64,000 nucleotides of DNA, from contig NZ_CP127161.1 in assembly GCF_030263895.1 (NCBI RefSeq), forward strand, positions 2,294,001 through 2,358,000, in the 5' to 3' direction. Below, piece after piece: positions 42,907 through 52,810 of the stretch. The notes under the pieces are model-generated. The model made no database searches, was not told the DNA's origin, and worked only from the letters and a program-made list of their open reading frames with translations. The position numbers and the translations under genes were made by a program. Each line of letters starts with the position of its first letter. Position 1 is the stretch's first letter. Source of the stretch: Proteiniborus sp. MB09-C3. Lineage in GTDB: Bacteria > Bacillota > Clostridia > Tissierellales > Proteiniboraceae.

Positions 42907-43641
42907 ATGGAAGCTTTATCAGTAAAAACACTGGATATGTATAGAGGCTTAAGAGATAAGTTTCTATTTAGTAACGATATTAATTCAATCTATATCCTTC
43001 TAGCTTTATATGACTTAGAAGAAAATATTTCTAGCATATACCCAAAATATATGAGTAAGCATGATATAAAAAAGAAGATTAAATTTGTACTCACAAATAG
43101 GGATGACAGTGAAATTATTTCTCGTAGCATAAGTGATATTATACATGAAGATATAAATAGATTGGAGCTTTGCTTTTACCTAGAAGGTTATAAGCATGGC
43201 TATACTAATAAAAAATGGACAAATATTCTTGAAAAAAAGGCTTTAGATTTATATGGCTTAGAGGGGATATACAAAAAAACTCATCTTTTTCACTTTAATA
43301 CCTCTGATCAATCTATAAACGATATGAAAAAGAAATGCAAAAGAGAGATTGATAACAAAGAAAGAATAGATAGATACATTGAATCTTTAGTTTATACTTT
43401 TACCAATAAAATAATTAAAAAAAAGATTGTTGAGTTGGACAGATACATAAATAAGCAGCTAAGAATGAGCTTTGAGTGTAATGACATACATATAAGAGAG
43501 GAAAAGCATTATTTGCAAGAGGAAGAAATAGACAAAGTATATTTTTCTATTGTAAAAGCATTGATTAAAAAAATGAAAATTATCTATAAGGAAGCCTTCT
43601 GGTATGCGGTAAATGATAAGGTTTTAGTAATGTATTATTAG
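42907..43641 (+). CDS. Unrecognised 244-residue soluble protein
   Basis: I do not recognise this gene. The product is basic, lysine- and isoleucine-rich and likely all-alpha, with no signal peptide or membrane helix. Segments that may help a search are KTLDMYRGLRDKFLFSND, IYILLALYDLEENI, NRLELCFYLEGYKHGYTN and EEIDKVYFSIVKALIKKM. The EGYKHGYTN part sits in a predicted helix-turn. A GGGAGGGG site lies about eight bases before the ATG, and a promoter matches upstream, so it is a real monocistronic gene. A chain of helices with charged faces would fit a protein- or RNA-binding role, but I assign none. Confidence 0.8.
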   Translation: MEALSVKTLDMYRGLRDKFLFSNDINSIYILLALYDLEENISSIYPKYMSKHDIKKKIKFVLTNRDDSEIISRSISDIIHEDINRLELCFYLEGYKHGYTNKKWTNILEKKALDLYGLEGIYKKTHLFHFNTSDQSINDMKKKCKREIDNKERIDRYIESLVYTFTNKIIKKKIVELDRYINKQLRMSFECNDIHIREEKHYLQEEEIDKVYFSIVKALIKKMKIIYKEAFWYAVNDKVLVMYY

Positions 43642-43793
43642 CTATTTAAAGAAAGCTAGAGATATTAGAGAGATTTGATTAATAGGCTACTAATTAGGGT
43701 AAGAAATATTAAAGAATAGGAAGGATTTATAAGATAATTGTTGAATAACTATATTAAATTTTCTTAATATATGTTAAATAAGGGGGAATATTC

Positions 43794-44426
43794 ATGTATG
43801 TCAAGAATCATGTTCTATCTAAAGATAAGCTTGTAACTCTTCAAATGGAAGAAAGTATAAGTGAAGCCTTGGATAAAATCACCAAAGGCGATTTTTTATC
43901 TTTACCAGTCCTAAATGGGGAAACGTTTGTAGGGATTTTAATGAAGGAGACTATTTTTAGACGTTATTTTGAAGAGGGGTATACGGATAAAGAAAAATAT
44001 CTCAAAGAAACTAAAGTCAAGGATTTGTGTAAAGCTGATGTAAAAACAATAAATGAAAATGTTTTTATTGAAAATGCTTCATATCTGCTAAATGAGTTTA
44101 GAACTCCTTTTCTTCCAGTTTTAGATAACAAGGATAGCTTTAAAGGGATTTTAACTCATAGCTCAATATTTAACGCATTCTCTGAAATTTTTGGACTTAA
44201 TAAGGGAACTAGAATACTTATAAATGTGTATGATATTCCAGGACAAATTGCAAAACTTACAGAGACTATACGAAAGGCCAATGTAAATATTGCTAATTTT
44301 GCAGTTATGGATGCAAAGGTTATGGATGTTTATAAAGTAGTAGTTAGAGTTGATACTACGGATGTAGATGAACTCATTGAAAAAATTGAAAAGGCTGGAT
44401 TTAAGGTAGCAGAGGTAAACAATTAA
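43794..44426 (+). CDS. CBS-pair and ACT domain protein (AcuB-like)
   Basis: The 210-residue cytoplasmic protein has two CBS domains (about 1-130, with SLPVLNGETFVGILMKETI and TPFLPVLDNKDSFKGILTHSSIF). A C-terminal ACT domain follows (about 138-208, starting TRILINVYDIPGQIAKLTE). Such proteins bind adenine nucleotides and a small ligand such as an amino acid, and the layout resembles AcuB. The target is unknown. AAGGGGGAA precedes the ATG and a strong terminator follows. Confidence 0.88.
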   Translation: MYVKNHVLSKDKLVTLQMEESISEALDKITKGDFLSLPVLNGETFVGILMKETIFRRYFEEGYTDKEKYLKETKVKDLCKADVKTINENVFIENASYLLNEFRTPFLPVLDNKDSFKGILTHSSIFNAFSEIFGLNKGTRILINVYDIPGQIAKLTETIRKANVNIANFAVMDAKVMDVYKVVVRVDTTDVDELIEKIEKAGFKVAEVNN

Positions 44427-44450
44427 CCTGCATTTTTGCAGGTTTTTTTA
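44425..44450 (+). terminator. Terminator of the CBS-ACT gene
   Basis: AACCTGCA and TGCAGGTT form an eight-base stem with a short T loop, ending in T residues; the stop codon adjoins it. Confidence 0.92.
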
Positions 44451-44463
44451 TGACCTAACCCGA
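44448..44463 (+). repeat. 16-bp direct repeat, left copy
   Basis: TTATGACCTAACCCGA here recurs exactly at 44567-44582, flanking the 54-bp hairpin repeat and an adjacent hairpin (44461-44491, arms CGATTTTCCGA and TCGGGAAATCG). Confidence 0.85.
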
Positions 44464-44511
44464 TTTTCCGAATGCTTTTGTCGGGAAATCGTTGGTAGAT
44501 CAAATGCAACG

Positions 44512-44565
44512 AGGACCAGATTTATGTGAGCGACAGCGAGCAAATAAATCTGTGTTGCGAGACTG
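44512..44565 (+). repeat. 54-bp intergenic hairpin repeat, copy 2
   Basis: It aligns with 9687-9740 without gaps (45 of 54 identical by eye). The core hairpin has arms GATTTAT and ATAAATC. One arm pair differs from copy 1 by a compensatory A-T to G-C change. Additional outer arms GCAAC (44506-44510) and GTTGC (44554-44558) occur only here. Confidence 0.8.
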
Positions 44566-44566
44566 C

Positions 44567-44582
44567 TTATGACCTAACCCGA
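44567..44582 (+). repeat. 16-bp direct repeat, right copy
   Basis: Exact copy of 44448-44463, spaced 119 bases from it. Together the pair frames a non-coding insert-like segment between the CBS-ACT and bofC genes. Confidence 0.85.
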
Positions 44583-44654
44583 CTATCTTCTTAGATGTAT
44601 ATTTTTCTTGAATATGGGAAAAATATCTAACTAGATAGTGTGGGAGGGATAGCT

Positions 44655-45290
44655 ATGAAAAGAGTATCAGTAGTTTCTACTATAATACTTTTGGTTGGAC
44701 TTACAGCAATTGGTACGTTTGCAGGATATTATATAGGATTAAGGAAGGTAAATGAAAAGCCTCAGCCGCCAATTGAAGATGTTAAAGATAATAAAAGCAA
44801 TGCAAATGAAGAAAAGACTAATAATACAAAAATAAATGATGAAAAGGATCATGAAGCTGGGTCATTAAATGAAGAGAGAATAGGCCCAAATACCATTTTG
44901 GAGTATGTAACTTATTATACAGAATGTAACCATGAAATAGTGGAGACAAGTGAATTAGAAAAACATATGGTAAATATGACGAAGGAAACATTTGAAGGAT
45001 ATATAAAAGGTAGCCATCCGAAATGGGAAGTAGAGAGCTTTTCTCATGAGAAAGTAATAGTAAAAATCGAAAAAAATCATCTATGTCAAAATCACTATGT
45101 CATAGGAGAAAAGAACGGAAAAATAGCAGTTTTTCGAATTGGTGAAAATGGCGAATGGGTAGTTGAACGAATTTATGAGGATTCACCCTTATCTCTGTTA
45201 AAGCAAATCGATCAGGAAAAAATAGAAAAAGGAATTATTACAAATAGTAAAGAAGAACTAGACGATACGCTGGAAAATTACATAAGCTAA
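44655..45290 (+). CDS. bofC: BofC-like forespore regulator
   Basis: The 211-residue protein has one N-terminal membrane helix or signal anchor (VSVVSTIILLVGLTAIGTFAG) and a charged low-complexity linker (about 32-75). A C-terminal domain follows, with ECNHEIVETSELEKHMVNMT and ENGEWVVERIYEDSPLSLL. The last part matches the BofC C-terminal domain. In Bacillus, BofC acts in the space between forespore and mother-cell membranes to control pro-sigma-K processing. The bofC-ruv neighbourhood is also seen in Bacillus. The ATG at 44655 follows GGGAGGGA. Confidence 0.8.
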   Translation: MKRVSVVSTIILLVGLTAIGTFAGYYIGLRKVNEKPQPPIEDVKDNKSNANEEKTNNTKINDEKDHEAGSLNEERIGPNTILEYVTYYTECNHEIVETSELEKHMVNMTKETFEGYIKGSHPKWEVESFSHEKVIVKIEKNHLCQNHYVIGEKNGKIAVFRIGENGEWVVERIYEDSPLSLLKQIDQEKIEKGIITNSKEELDDTLENYIS

Positions 45291-45308
45291 CAGATTAAAT
45301 TAATAAAA
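45288..45308 (+). repeat. 3'-end repeat core, copy B
   Basis: This 21-base core begins at the bofC stop codon and matches 25962-25982 with one difference. It is shorter than copies A and C and runs directly into a terminator. Confidence 0.55.
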
Positions 45309-45353
45309 TAAAGTTAGGATTTTATGTTTGTTTTTATCCTGACTTTATTTTAT
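45304..45353 (+). terminator. Terminator of bofC
   Basis: AATAAAGTTAGGAT pairs with ATCCTGACTTTATT (one mismatch) around an AT-rich loop, followed by T residues. Confidence 0.8.
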
Positions 45354-45495
45354 TTATAATAAATGATAGAATATATGTTCTTACTTCTATATTTCAATTG
45401 AAGCCTTTGATAAAATCATATATTATAAAATAAATAACTAAAGGATTTACGAGAATTATATCGAATTATGTTTGTATAATGAAGGAGTGTTATAT

Positions 45496-45990
45496 ATGAT
45501 AATATTTGGAATAGACCCAGGAATAGCTATAGTAGGATATGGAGTTTTAGAGTATAAGGGAAATAAATTCAATGTCATCGACTATGGTGCAGTTCAAACT
45601 TCAAATGAATATACTTTTCCCGTAAGATTAAAAATAGTATATGATGAGATTTCAATGTTATTAGAGAAATATAGTCCAGATGCGCTGGCAATAGAAGAAC
45701 TGTTTTTTAACAAGAATGTGAAAACAGCAATAACAATTGGACAAGCAAGAGGTGCTCAAATCCTTGCTGCTGTAAATAAAGGCATAGAGGTTTTTGAATA
45801 TACCCCTCTTCAAGTAAAGCAGGGAGTAGTAGGCTATGGTAGAGCTGACAAAAGGCAAATTCAAGAAATGGTTAAAATACTTCTAAATTTGGATAAAATA
45901 CCGAAGCCAGACGATGTCGCAGATGCACTAGCTGTCGCTATTTGTCACGCACATTCTGGTAACTTCAGAGATATGTTTAAAATGAAATAG
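45496..45990 (+). CDS. ruvC: Holliday junction resolvase RuvC
   Basis: RuvC (164 residues) cuts Holliday junctions brought to it by RuvAB. The four acidic catalytic residues can be placed: Asp in FGIDPG, Glu in LAIEELFF, and the C-terminal Asp pair in [17 protein letters not shown]. Length is normal. The ATG at 45496 is supported by GAAGGAG eight bases upstream. It leads the ruvC-ruvA-ruvB cluster. Confidence 0.97.
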   Translation: MIIFGIDPGIAIVGYGVLEYKGNKFNVIDYGAVQTSNEYTFPVRLKIVYDEISMLLEKYSPDALAIEELFFNKNVKTAITIGQARGAQILAAVNKGIEVFEYTPLQVKQGVVGYGRADKRQIQEMVKILLNLDKIPKPDDVADALAVAICHAHSGNFRDMFKMK

Positions 45991-46000
45991 GGGTGATTCT

Positions 46001-46588
46001 TTGTATCAATATATTATAGGTAATATTGAAGAAATAAGTGAAGATTATTTAGTAGTAGAAAATAATGGTATCGGATATCTAGTTTATACTTCAAAAAATT
46101 CTATAATGGATATAGGTCAGAATACTGCTAATAGAAAGATATTGACGCATTTAATAGTAAGAGAAGATGTGATGAGTCTTTATGGATTTACATCTGATGA
46201 GGAACTTAAAATGTTTAAGTTGTTAATAACAGTAACTAAAATAGGACCAAAGGTTGCTATTGGTTTGTTGTCTACTTTAAGCACATCAAATATCAAAGTA
46301 TCAATACTAAACAAGGATGCCAGCACTCTATCCAGAGCTCCGGGTATTGGGAAGAAGACTGCGGAAAGGATTATACTTGAGCTCAAAGATAAAATAGATG
46401 ACAATATTATCTGTGACGAAGGAAGCTATGACGTGATTCCACGTGATGAAATAGAGGAGGTTGTTGTAGCATTAACTTCACTTGGCTATACTAGAAATGA
46501 AGTATTTAAAGCATTATCGTCGGTAGACACTGAAGGCAAAAGGACGGAGGAAATAATAAAGCTTGCACTTAGAAGGCTATCAAAATAG
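46001..46588 (+). CDS. ruvA: Holliday junction DNA helicase subunit RuvA
   Basis: RuvA (195 residues) binds four-way junctions and loads RuvB. The N-terminal OB fold starts YQYIIGNIEEISEDYLVVEN. Paired helix-hairpin-helix motifs lie in ITVTKIGPKVAIGLLS and RAPGIGKKTAERIILELK, and a C-terminal RuvB-contact domain follows (VVALTSLGYTRNEVFKAL). The TTG start is supported by GGGGTGA six bases upstream. It sits ten bases after ruvC. Confidence 0.97.
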   Translation: MYQYIIGNIEEISEDYLVVENNGIGYLVYTSKNSIMDIGQNTANRKILTHLIVREDVMSLYGFTSDEELKMFKLLITVTKIGPKVAIGLLSTLSTSNIKVSILNKDASTLSRAPGIGKKTAERIILELKDKIDDNIICDEGSYDVIPRDEIEEVVVALTSLGYTRNEVFKALSSVDTEGKRTEEIIKLALRRLSK

Positions 46589-46606
46589 AGAAAGGATATC
46601 TATGAT

Positions 46607-47617
46607 ATGGATGAAATAAATGATAGAATCATTACTAGAAATTTAATAGAGGAAGACGTGGAAGTCGAATTGTCCTTAAGACCAAGGACATTAAATGAGT
46701 ATATTGGACAACATAAGGCAAAGGAAAAATTAGATATTTTTATTAGGGCAGCAAAGGGTAGAAATGAGCCCCTTGACCATGTATTGCTGTATGGACCACC
46801 TGGACTTGGAAAAACAACACTTGCAAATATTATTTCAAATGAAATGGGAGTAAATATAAGAATCACGTCAGGGCCCGCAATAGAAAGAGCAGGTGATTTA
46901 GCAGCTATATTAACCAATTTATCTGAGAATGATGTTTTATTTATAGATGAGATACATAGACTAAACAGAAGTGTAGAGGAAGTGCTTTATCCCGCTATGG
47001 AGGACTATGCACTGGATATTATAATTGGTAAGGGACCAAGTGCAAGATCAATCAGACTTGATCTTTCTAAATTTACTCTTATTGGTGCAACTACAAGAGC
47101 AGGTTTATTAACCTCACCACTACGAGATAGATTTGGAGTTATGTGTAAGCTAGATTTGTATGATATTGAAAGCTTAAAGGAGATAGTGATTAGATCAGCT
47201 AATATACTTGGAGTAAATATTGATAAAGACGGAGCTGAAGAAATAGCAAAAAGGTCTAGAGGAACTCCAAGAATTGCAAATAGATTGTTAAAAAGGGTAA
47301 GAGACTATGCGCAAGTAGTTGAAAACGGAGACATAACGAAAGAGGTTGCAGATAGAGCCCTAAAGCTTCTTGAAGTAGATTCATTGGGACTTGACAATGT
47401 AGACAAGAAGCTAATATTGACTATAATCAATAATTTTGGCGGAGGTCCTGTTGGATTAGATACCTTAGCTGCTTCTACAGGAGAAGAACGTACTACCATA
47501 GAGGATGTATATGAACCTTATCTTTTACAGCTAGGATTTTTAAATAGAACTCCGAGAGGAAGGGTTGCAACAAAGAGATGCCATGATTATTTTGGTATAG
47601 AGTACAAAGAAGACTAA
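46607..47617 (+). CDS. ruvB: Holliday junction helicase motor RuvB
   Basis: RuvB (336 residues) is the AAA+ ATPase that drives branch migration. Visible motifs are the N-terminal [20 protein letters not shown], Walker A in [11 protein letters not shown], Walker B in FIDEIHRL, sensor 1 in [11 protein letters not shown], and the arginine-rich [20 protein letters not shown] winged helix at the C-terminus reads [14 protein letters not shown]. The start at 46607 gives the usual length. It is co-transcribed with ruvA. Confidence 0.98.
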   Translation: MDEINDRIITRNLIEEDVEVELSLRPRTLNEYIGQHKAKEKLDIFIRAAKGRNEPLDHVLLYGPPGLGKTTLANIISNEMGVNIRITSGPAIERAGDLAAILTNLSENDVLFIDEIHRLNRSVEEVLYPAMEDYALDIIIGKGPSARSIRLDLSKFTLIGATTRAGLLTSPLRDRFGVMCKLDLYDIESLKEIVIRSANILGVNIDKDGAEEIAKRSRGTPRIANRLLKRVRDYAQVVENGDITKEVADRALKLLEVDSLGLDNVDKKLILTIINNFGGGPVGLDTLAASTGEERTTIEDVYEPYLLQLGFLNRTPRGRVATKRCHDYFGIEYKED

Positions 47618-47644
47618 TTATTATTGAAGACGAGGGGGATTATT

Positions 47645-49303
47645 TTGAAAAGAAATCTTTTGCCAATTGTTTTAGCCTTATTTTTATCTTTTACTCTATC
47701 AGGCAAAGTGTTTGCATATGAGAACGACTACGTTAAGGTCGCCATTAAATCGCCTTTAAAGCTTAATTACACTGTAAATCTAAGCAGCGATGGATTTCAA
47801 TTAGGAATATGGGATAATGGCTTTAATTCAATCCTTAGCTTAGATGATAAAAATCTAGTAGCCAGAATAGATAGCTATTATGGAAATGCATATGGAAATT
47901 ATCAGAAATCTAATGATATTTTTACAGCTACTCATGGACCTTTTCATATAAAGACTAATAAGATTTTCTTTTCATACGATGAGGCCTTATACGAGGTAAA
48001 GTATTTTAGAGATTTAAATATTGATGCATTTATTTATTGTGACCAAGGCATTTTTGAAATCTGGGTTGGTCAATTTTTAAATGAGAGTATGGCTAGGCAA
48101 GAATTAATAAAATATGAAGATTATTTTGGCAGTCAAACTGATATTATTGGTGAACCTAATAGTAGAATAATGTTAACAGATGAAAGCAATCAAATAATAT
48201 TGATGTTTGATAAAAGTCAAAGCCTGTATTTATCTTCTATTAATACAGATAAAAGTATAATAAAGGTTGAAGATGCTGGTTATAGGGATTATATTACCTT
48301 TTCTAGAAAAGGTGATGAATTAATAGTTATAAATAATATTAAAATACAAAACTACCTATATGGGGTTGTACCTAAAGAAATGTCTGCAAGCTGGGCATTG
48401 GAAGCTTTAAAGGCTCAAGCAATAGCGGCTAAGAACTATACTTTAATCAATATGAATAAGCATATTAATGAAGGCTATAATTTATGTGACACTACACATT
48501 GTCAAGTATATGGAGGATACAATTCGGAAAATATAATGACAAATAGAGCAGTGGATGAAACAGCTGGGAGAGTTTTAATGTATAATAATGAAATTGTAGA
48601 GGCTTATTATCATTCTTCTAGTGGAGGGCGTACTGAAAATAGCGAAAATGTATGGAGTGGTGTCATTCCATATCTTAGAGGAGTAGAGGATGATTTTTCA
48701 TTAGGCTCACCTTATGATTCATGGCAGTTTGTAATTAGCGAAGATGAAATAAGAGCTAAATTTATTGAAAATGGCTTGGATGTAGGAAATATAACAGATA
48801 TTCAAGTTGTATCTACTTCTGAAAATGGAAGAGTAATTGAATTAATGATTAGAGGAACAATGGGAACACAGGTACTTAAGAAAGAACAGATTAGACAAGT
48901 ACTTGGAGCTTCAAATATAAAGAGTACATTTTTTGAAATGAAAATTAATGGTGAAGGCGGGAGCTTTTTATCCCAAGATATTTATATTTATAGTACTAAT
49001 GAGGGAAGGGTTATAAAACAATCAATAGATAATGCTACTGTATTATCTTCAGAGGGGTTAAATGTTTTAGATATTACATCATCATCGAAAGGCATTACAT
49101 TAACAGATGGTTTAAGCACCAAAGAGATAATTAATAAAATAGAAAATAACACAATAAACAGTGAAGGAAAGTATGTATTTATGGGCAAAGGCTGGGGCCA
49201 TGGAGTTGGCATGAGTCAATGGGGAGCTAAAAAAATGGCTGAGCTGGGATATAGCTATGAACAAATTTTAGAACATTATTATACTGGAGCAAAAGTTAAG
49301 TAA
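47645..49303 (+). CDS. SpoIID/LytB domain secreted protein
   Basis: The 552-residue protein has a signal peptide (NLLPIVLALFLSFTLSGKVFA) and an N-terminal unassigned region of about 200 residues with a SPOR-like stretch (VGQFLNESMARQELIKYEDY). A SpoIID domain follows, with NYLYGVVPKEMSASWALEALKAQAIAAK split in sequence by no gap, SSSGGRTENSENVW and the terminal GWGHGVGMSQWGAKKMAE. SpoIID is a lytic transglycosylase-like enzyme acting on peptidoglycan. Whether this paralogue acts in engulfment or vegetative growth is unclear. The TTG at 47645 follows GAGGGGG. Confidence 0.88.
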   Translation: MKRNLLPIVLALFLSFTLSGKVFAYENDYVKVAIKSPLKLNYTVNLSSDGFQLGIWDNGFNSILSLDDKNLVARIDSYYGNAYGNYQKSNDIFTATHGPFHIKTNKIFFSYDEALYEVKYFRDLNIDAFIYCDQGIFEIWVGQFLNESMARQELIKYEDYFGSQTDIIGEPNSRIMLTDESNQIILMFDKSQSLYLSSINTDKSIIKVEDAGYRDYITFSRKGDELIVINNIKIQNYLYGVVPKEMSASWALEALKAQAIAAKNYTLINMNKHINEGYNLCDTTHCQVYGGYNSENIMTNRAVDETAGRVLMYNNEIVEAYYHSSSGGRTENSENVWSGVIPYLRGVEDDFSLGSPYDSWQFVISEDEIRAKFIENGLDVGNITDIQVVSTSENGRVIELMIRGTMGTQVLKKEQIRQVLGASNIKSTFFEMKINGEGGSFLSQDIYIYSTNEGRVIKQSIDNATVLSSEGLNVLDITSSSKGITLTDGLSTKEIINKIENNTINSEGKYVFMGKGWGHGVGMSQWGAKKMAELGYSYEQILEHYYTGAKVK

Positions 49304-49315
49304 AGGATGATTTTA

Positions 49316-50341
49316 ATGAGAAAAGAAGATTTTTATTTTGATTTACCAGAAGAACTTATTGCACAGGTTCCAATAGAAAATAGAGAAGGCTCTAGACTGC
49401 TAGTTTTAGACAAAAAAACTGGAGATACAGAGCATGGTTTCTTTTCAGATATAGTAAAATATTTGAATAAAGGGGATTGCTTAGTACTAAATAATACTAG
49501 AGTAATACCTGCAAGATTATTTGGACATAGAAAAGGTACTGGAAGCAGTGTAGAATTTTTATTATTAAAGAAAATAGATAATAATAGATGGGAGACATTA
49601 GTAAAACCAGGTAAAAAGGCGAAACCAGGAGCAATATTTGATTTTGGTGATGGTTTAATGGAAGGTGAGATATTAGAAGTTAAAGATGGTGGAACTAGAA
49701 TAATTGAATTTAAATATGATGGTGTGTTTGAACAGCTATTAGATCAACTTGGCGAAATGCCCTTACCACCATATATTAAGGAAAAACTAGAAGACAAAGA
49801 AAGATATCAAACAGTATATTCAAAAAAGGAGGGCTCAGCTGCTGCACCTACAGCAGGATTGCATTTTACTGAATCTCTTCTGCAAAAGATAAAAGAAAGA
49901 GGGGTTAATATTGTCTATATCACGCTTCATGTTGGATTAGGTACTTTTAGACCAGTAAAGTCTGAGAATATTGAAGAGCATGACATGCATTCTGAATATT
50001 ACGAAATTGATGAGGACTCAGCCAACTTAATTAATAGTACCAAAAAGGCTGGAGGTAAGATTATTGCAGTAGGAACTACTTCTGTAAGGACTATAGAATC
50101 TGCAAGTAATGAACAAGGCGAGGTAATTGCCAAGAATGGATGGACTAATATATTTATCTATCCCGGATATAAATTTAAGGTAATAGATAAACTAATCACA
50201 AATTTTCATTTGCCAGAATCAACGCTAATAATGCTAATAAGCGCACTGGCAGGCAGAGAAAATGTTTTACATGCCTACGAGGAGGCAATTAAATTGAAAT
50301 ATAGATTTTTTAGTTTCGGTGATGCTATGCTTATTAAATAG
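49316..50341 (+). CDS. queA: tRNA preQ1(34) S-adenosylmethionine ribosyltransferase-isomerase QueA
   Basis: QueA (341 residues) transfers and rearranges the ribose of SAM onto preQ1 at tRNA position 34 to give epoxyqueuosine. The protein matches the family end to end: [20 protein letters not shown], then [33 protein letters not shown] and [18 protein letters not shown]. It lies directly before tgt, which acts one step earlier on the same nucleoside. The ATG at 49316 is preferred over 49307 because the AAAGGA site touches the earlier one. Confidence 0.97.
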   Translation: MRKEDFYFDLPEELIAQVPIENREGSRLLVLDKKTGDTEHGFFSDIVKYLNKGDCLVLNNTRVIPARLFGHRKGTGSSVEFLLLKKIDNNRWETLVKPGKKAKPGAIFDFGDGLMEGEILEVKDGGTRIIEFKYDGVFEQLLDQLGEMPLPPYIKEKLEDKERYQTVYSKKEGSAAAPTAGLHFTESLLQKIKERGVNIVYITLHVGLGTFRPVKSENIEEHDMHSEYYEIDEDSANLINSTKKAGGKIIAVGTTSVRTIESASNEQGEVIAKNGWTNIFIYPGYKFKVIDKLITNFHLPESTLIMLISALAGRENVLHAYEEAIKLKYRFFSFGDAMLIK

Positions 50342-50345
50342 TGAG

Positions 50346-50380
50346 TTAACTAGCACAGCAGATTAAATTAGCAAAAGCTA
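50346..50380 (+). repeat. 35-bp 3'-end repeat, copy C
   Basis: It begins four bases after the queA stop codon and aligns with 25952-25986 at 30 of 35 positions. No terminator follows directly, unlike copies A and B. Confidence 0.7.
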
Positions 50381-50431
50381 TGGAAATATGCATTAAGAGT
50401 TTTAGATATGAATAATTCTTTATTATAGTAG

Positions 50432-51559
<1,128 letters not shown>

Positions 51560-51618
51560 AAATAAAGGATTTATTTCAAAAATGTAGAATACTACAAAAG
51601 AGGAAAGGAGGGACTATC

Positions 51619-51942
51619 TTGAGAGAATTTGTTTTATTAGGAGCTGCAGCAGCACCAGGTGGTAATATATTGTCTACTTTGATGCTTCCAGTGTTGTTTT
51701 TAGCTATTTTCTATTTCTTTATCATAAGACCTCAGCAAAAAAAGGACAAAAAGATTAAAGAGATGAGAAGCGGTGCAAAGGTTGGTGATGAGGTACTAAC
51801 TATTGGAGGCATCTACGGCAAAATTGTTAAAATTAAAGATGAGATTATAACAATTGAAGTAGGAGCTGACAAAACAAGATTTGACATTGCTAAATGGGCT
51901 ATAGGTAATATTCAAACATCATCAGAAGAATCTGAAAAATAG
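51619..51942 (+). CDS. yajC: Preprotein translocase subunit YajC
   Basis: YajC (107 residues) is the small membrane partner of SecDF in the holotranslocon. One N-terminal membrane helix (LSTLMLPVLFLAIFYFFIIR) leads into the invariant PQQKKDKKIKEM, followed by a soluble beta-rich part (LTIGGIYGKIVKIKDEIITI). The TTG start is preceded by AAAGGAGGG. A terminator follows it; secD and secF lie 2.8 kb downstream. Confidence 0.96.
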   Translation: MREFVLLGAAAAPGGNILSTLMLPVLFLAIFYFFIIRPQQKKDKKIKEMRSGAKVGDEVLTIGGIYGKIVKIKDEIITIEVGADKTRFDIAKWAIGNIQTSSEESEK

Positions 51943-51972
51943 AAGTAAACTATTATTTTATACTATGACATG

Positions 51973-52030
51973 AAAAGATTTTCTTAGTTAATTTATTAAT
52001 AAAGAACTAGGAGGATCTTTTTTATTTTTT
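51973..52030 (+). terminator. Terminator of yajC
   Basis: AAAGATTTTCTTAGTT pairs with AACTAGGAGGATCTTT through several G-T pairs, around an AT-rich loop, then a T tract. Confidence 0.7.
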
Positions 52031-52085
52031 GTAATAAAGTGGCTCCTTAAGCATAAATATTGATTAAGGATATGGAGGTGGATTT

Positions 52086-52475
52086 ATGAGTTATTTTAAA
52101 AATCAAAATAGTTCAAGCTACTTTATAGACGTTATTAGAGGCACTATTATAGGACTAATGCTGACTATTTTACTAATATTAATATTTACCATTACATTAA
52201 CCTATACAAAGCTTTCGGAAGAACTTATTCCATTAATCAATTCAATTATTATGATTCTAGGGATTACTTCAGGAGCTATTTTTACTTCAAGGAAGCTAGA
52301 AAGAAAAGGCTGGCTAAGTGGAGGATTAATAGGGATTCTTTATTTTATTATAATTTTTTTCATAAGTGCATTATTCGTTAAAAGCTTTGCTATGGATAAA
52401 TACTTATTAATAAAAGGATTACTAGCTATAATTACTGGATGTATAGGAGGAATGATAGGAATAAACATAAAATAA
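52086..52475 (+). CDS. TIGR04086 family membrane protein
   Basis: The 129-residue protein has four predicted membrane helices, two of them being IIGLMLTILLILIFTITL and LLIKGLLAIITGCIGGMIG, after a polar Asn/Ser-rich start. It matches the small TIGR04086 membrane family of Clostridia, usually found next to the SCIFF genes or yajC as here. The function is unknown. GGAGGTGG lies before the ATG at 52086. Confidence 0.8.
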   Translation: MSYFKNQNSSSYFIDVIRGTIIGLMLTILLILIFTITLTYTKLSEELIPLINSIIMILGITSGAIFTSRKLERKGWLSGGLIGILYFIIIFFISALFVKSFAMDKYLLIKGLLAIITGCIGGMIGINIK

Positions 52476-52498
52476 ACCTTTATTTAGCAATACTATTA

Positions 52499-52507
52499 TG
52501 TTATAAT
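52499..52507 (+). promoter_or_regulatory. Extended -10 promoter element for the SCIFF gene
   Basis: TGTTATAAT at 52499-52507 matches an extended -10 (TGnTATAAT). The region 17 bases upstream (TTTATT) is a weak -35. The peptide ATG is 44 bases downstream. Confidence 0.5.
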
Positions 52508-52551
52508 CTATATGCTAGTTGCAAATAGAATTCTATTAAGGGGGCATTAAA

Positions 52552-52689
52552 ATGAAACACATCAAAACTATCAGTAGACGTAATCTAAAGAATACTATTG
52601 TTAATCATGGATGTGGAGAATGTCAAACATCATGTCAGTCAGCATGTAAGACATCTTGTACAGTAGGAAACCAAAAGTGTGAAAAATAA
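52552..52689 (+). CDS. scfA: SCIFF six-cysteine ranthipeptide precursor
   Basis: The 45-residue peptide starts MKHIKTISRRNLKNTIVNHG and has six cysteines at residues 21, 24, 28, 32, 36 and 43 within CGECQTSCQSACKTSC and the tail. This matches the SCIFF family (six cysteines in forty-five residues), a RiPP precursor nearly universal in Clostridia, whose cysteines are joined in thioether bonds by a radical-SAM enzyme. The maturase gene follows. TTAAGGGGGC lies before the ATG. The product's biological role is still debated. Confidence 0.96.
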   Translation: MKHIKTISRRNLKNTIVNHGCGECQTSCQSACKTSCTVGNQKCEK

Positions 52690-52702
52690 GTTGTTGTTAC
52701 AT

Positions 52703-52733
52703 AAAAAGTAGTGGGCAACCACTACTTTTTAAA
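52703..52733 (+). terminator. Terminator between SCIFF precursor and maturase genes
   Basis: AAAAAGTAGTGG pairs with CCACTACTTTTT around loop GCAA, ending in T residues. It should make precursor transcripts far exceed maturase transcripts. Confidence 0.9.
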
Positions 52734-52810
52734 TTTGCTTAATTGATTTATAAGGTTTGAATACCTTTTATAAAAATATAGTATATTTATTGAAATAATA
52801 GGGGGTCAAT

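Noticed and set aside
44448-44582. Insertion sequence flanked by target-site duplication
   Set aside because: No transposase ORF and only about 100 bases between the direct repeats; at most a non-autonomous element, listed as a finding instead.
45457-45475. LexA-box-like CGAATTATGTTTG before ruvC
   Set aside because: The half-sites are separated by the wrong distance and one differs from GAAC; it does not fit GAAC-N4-GTTC.
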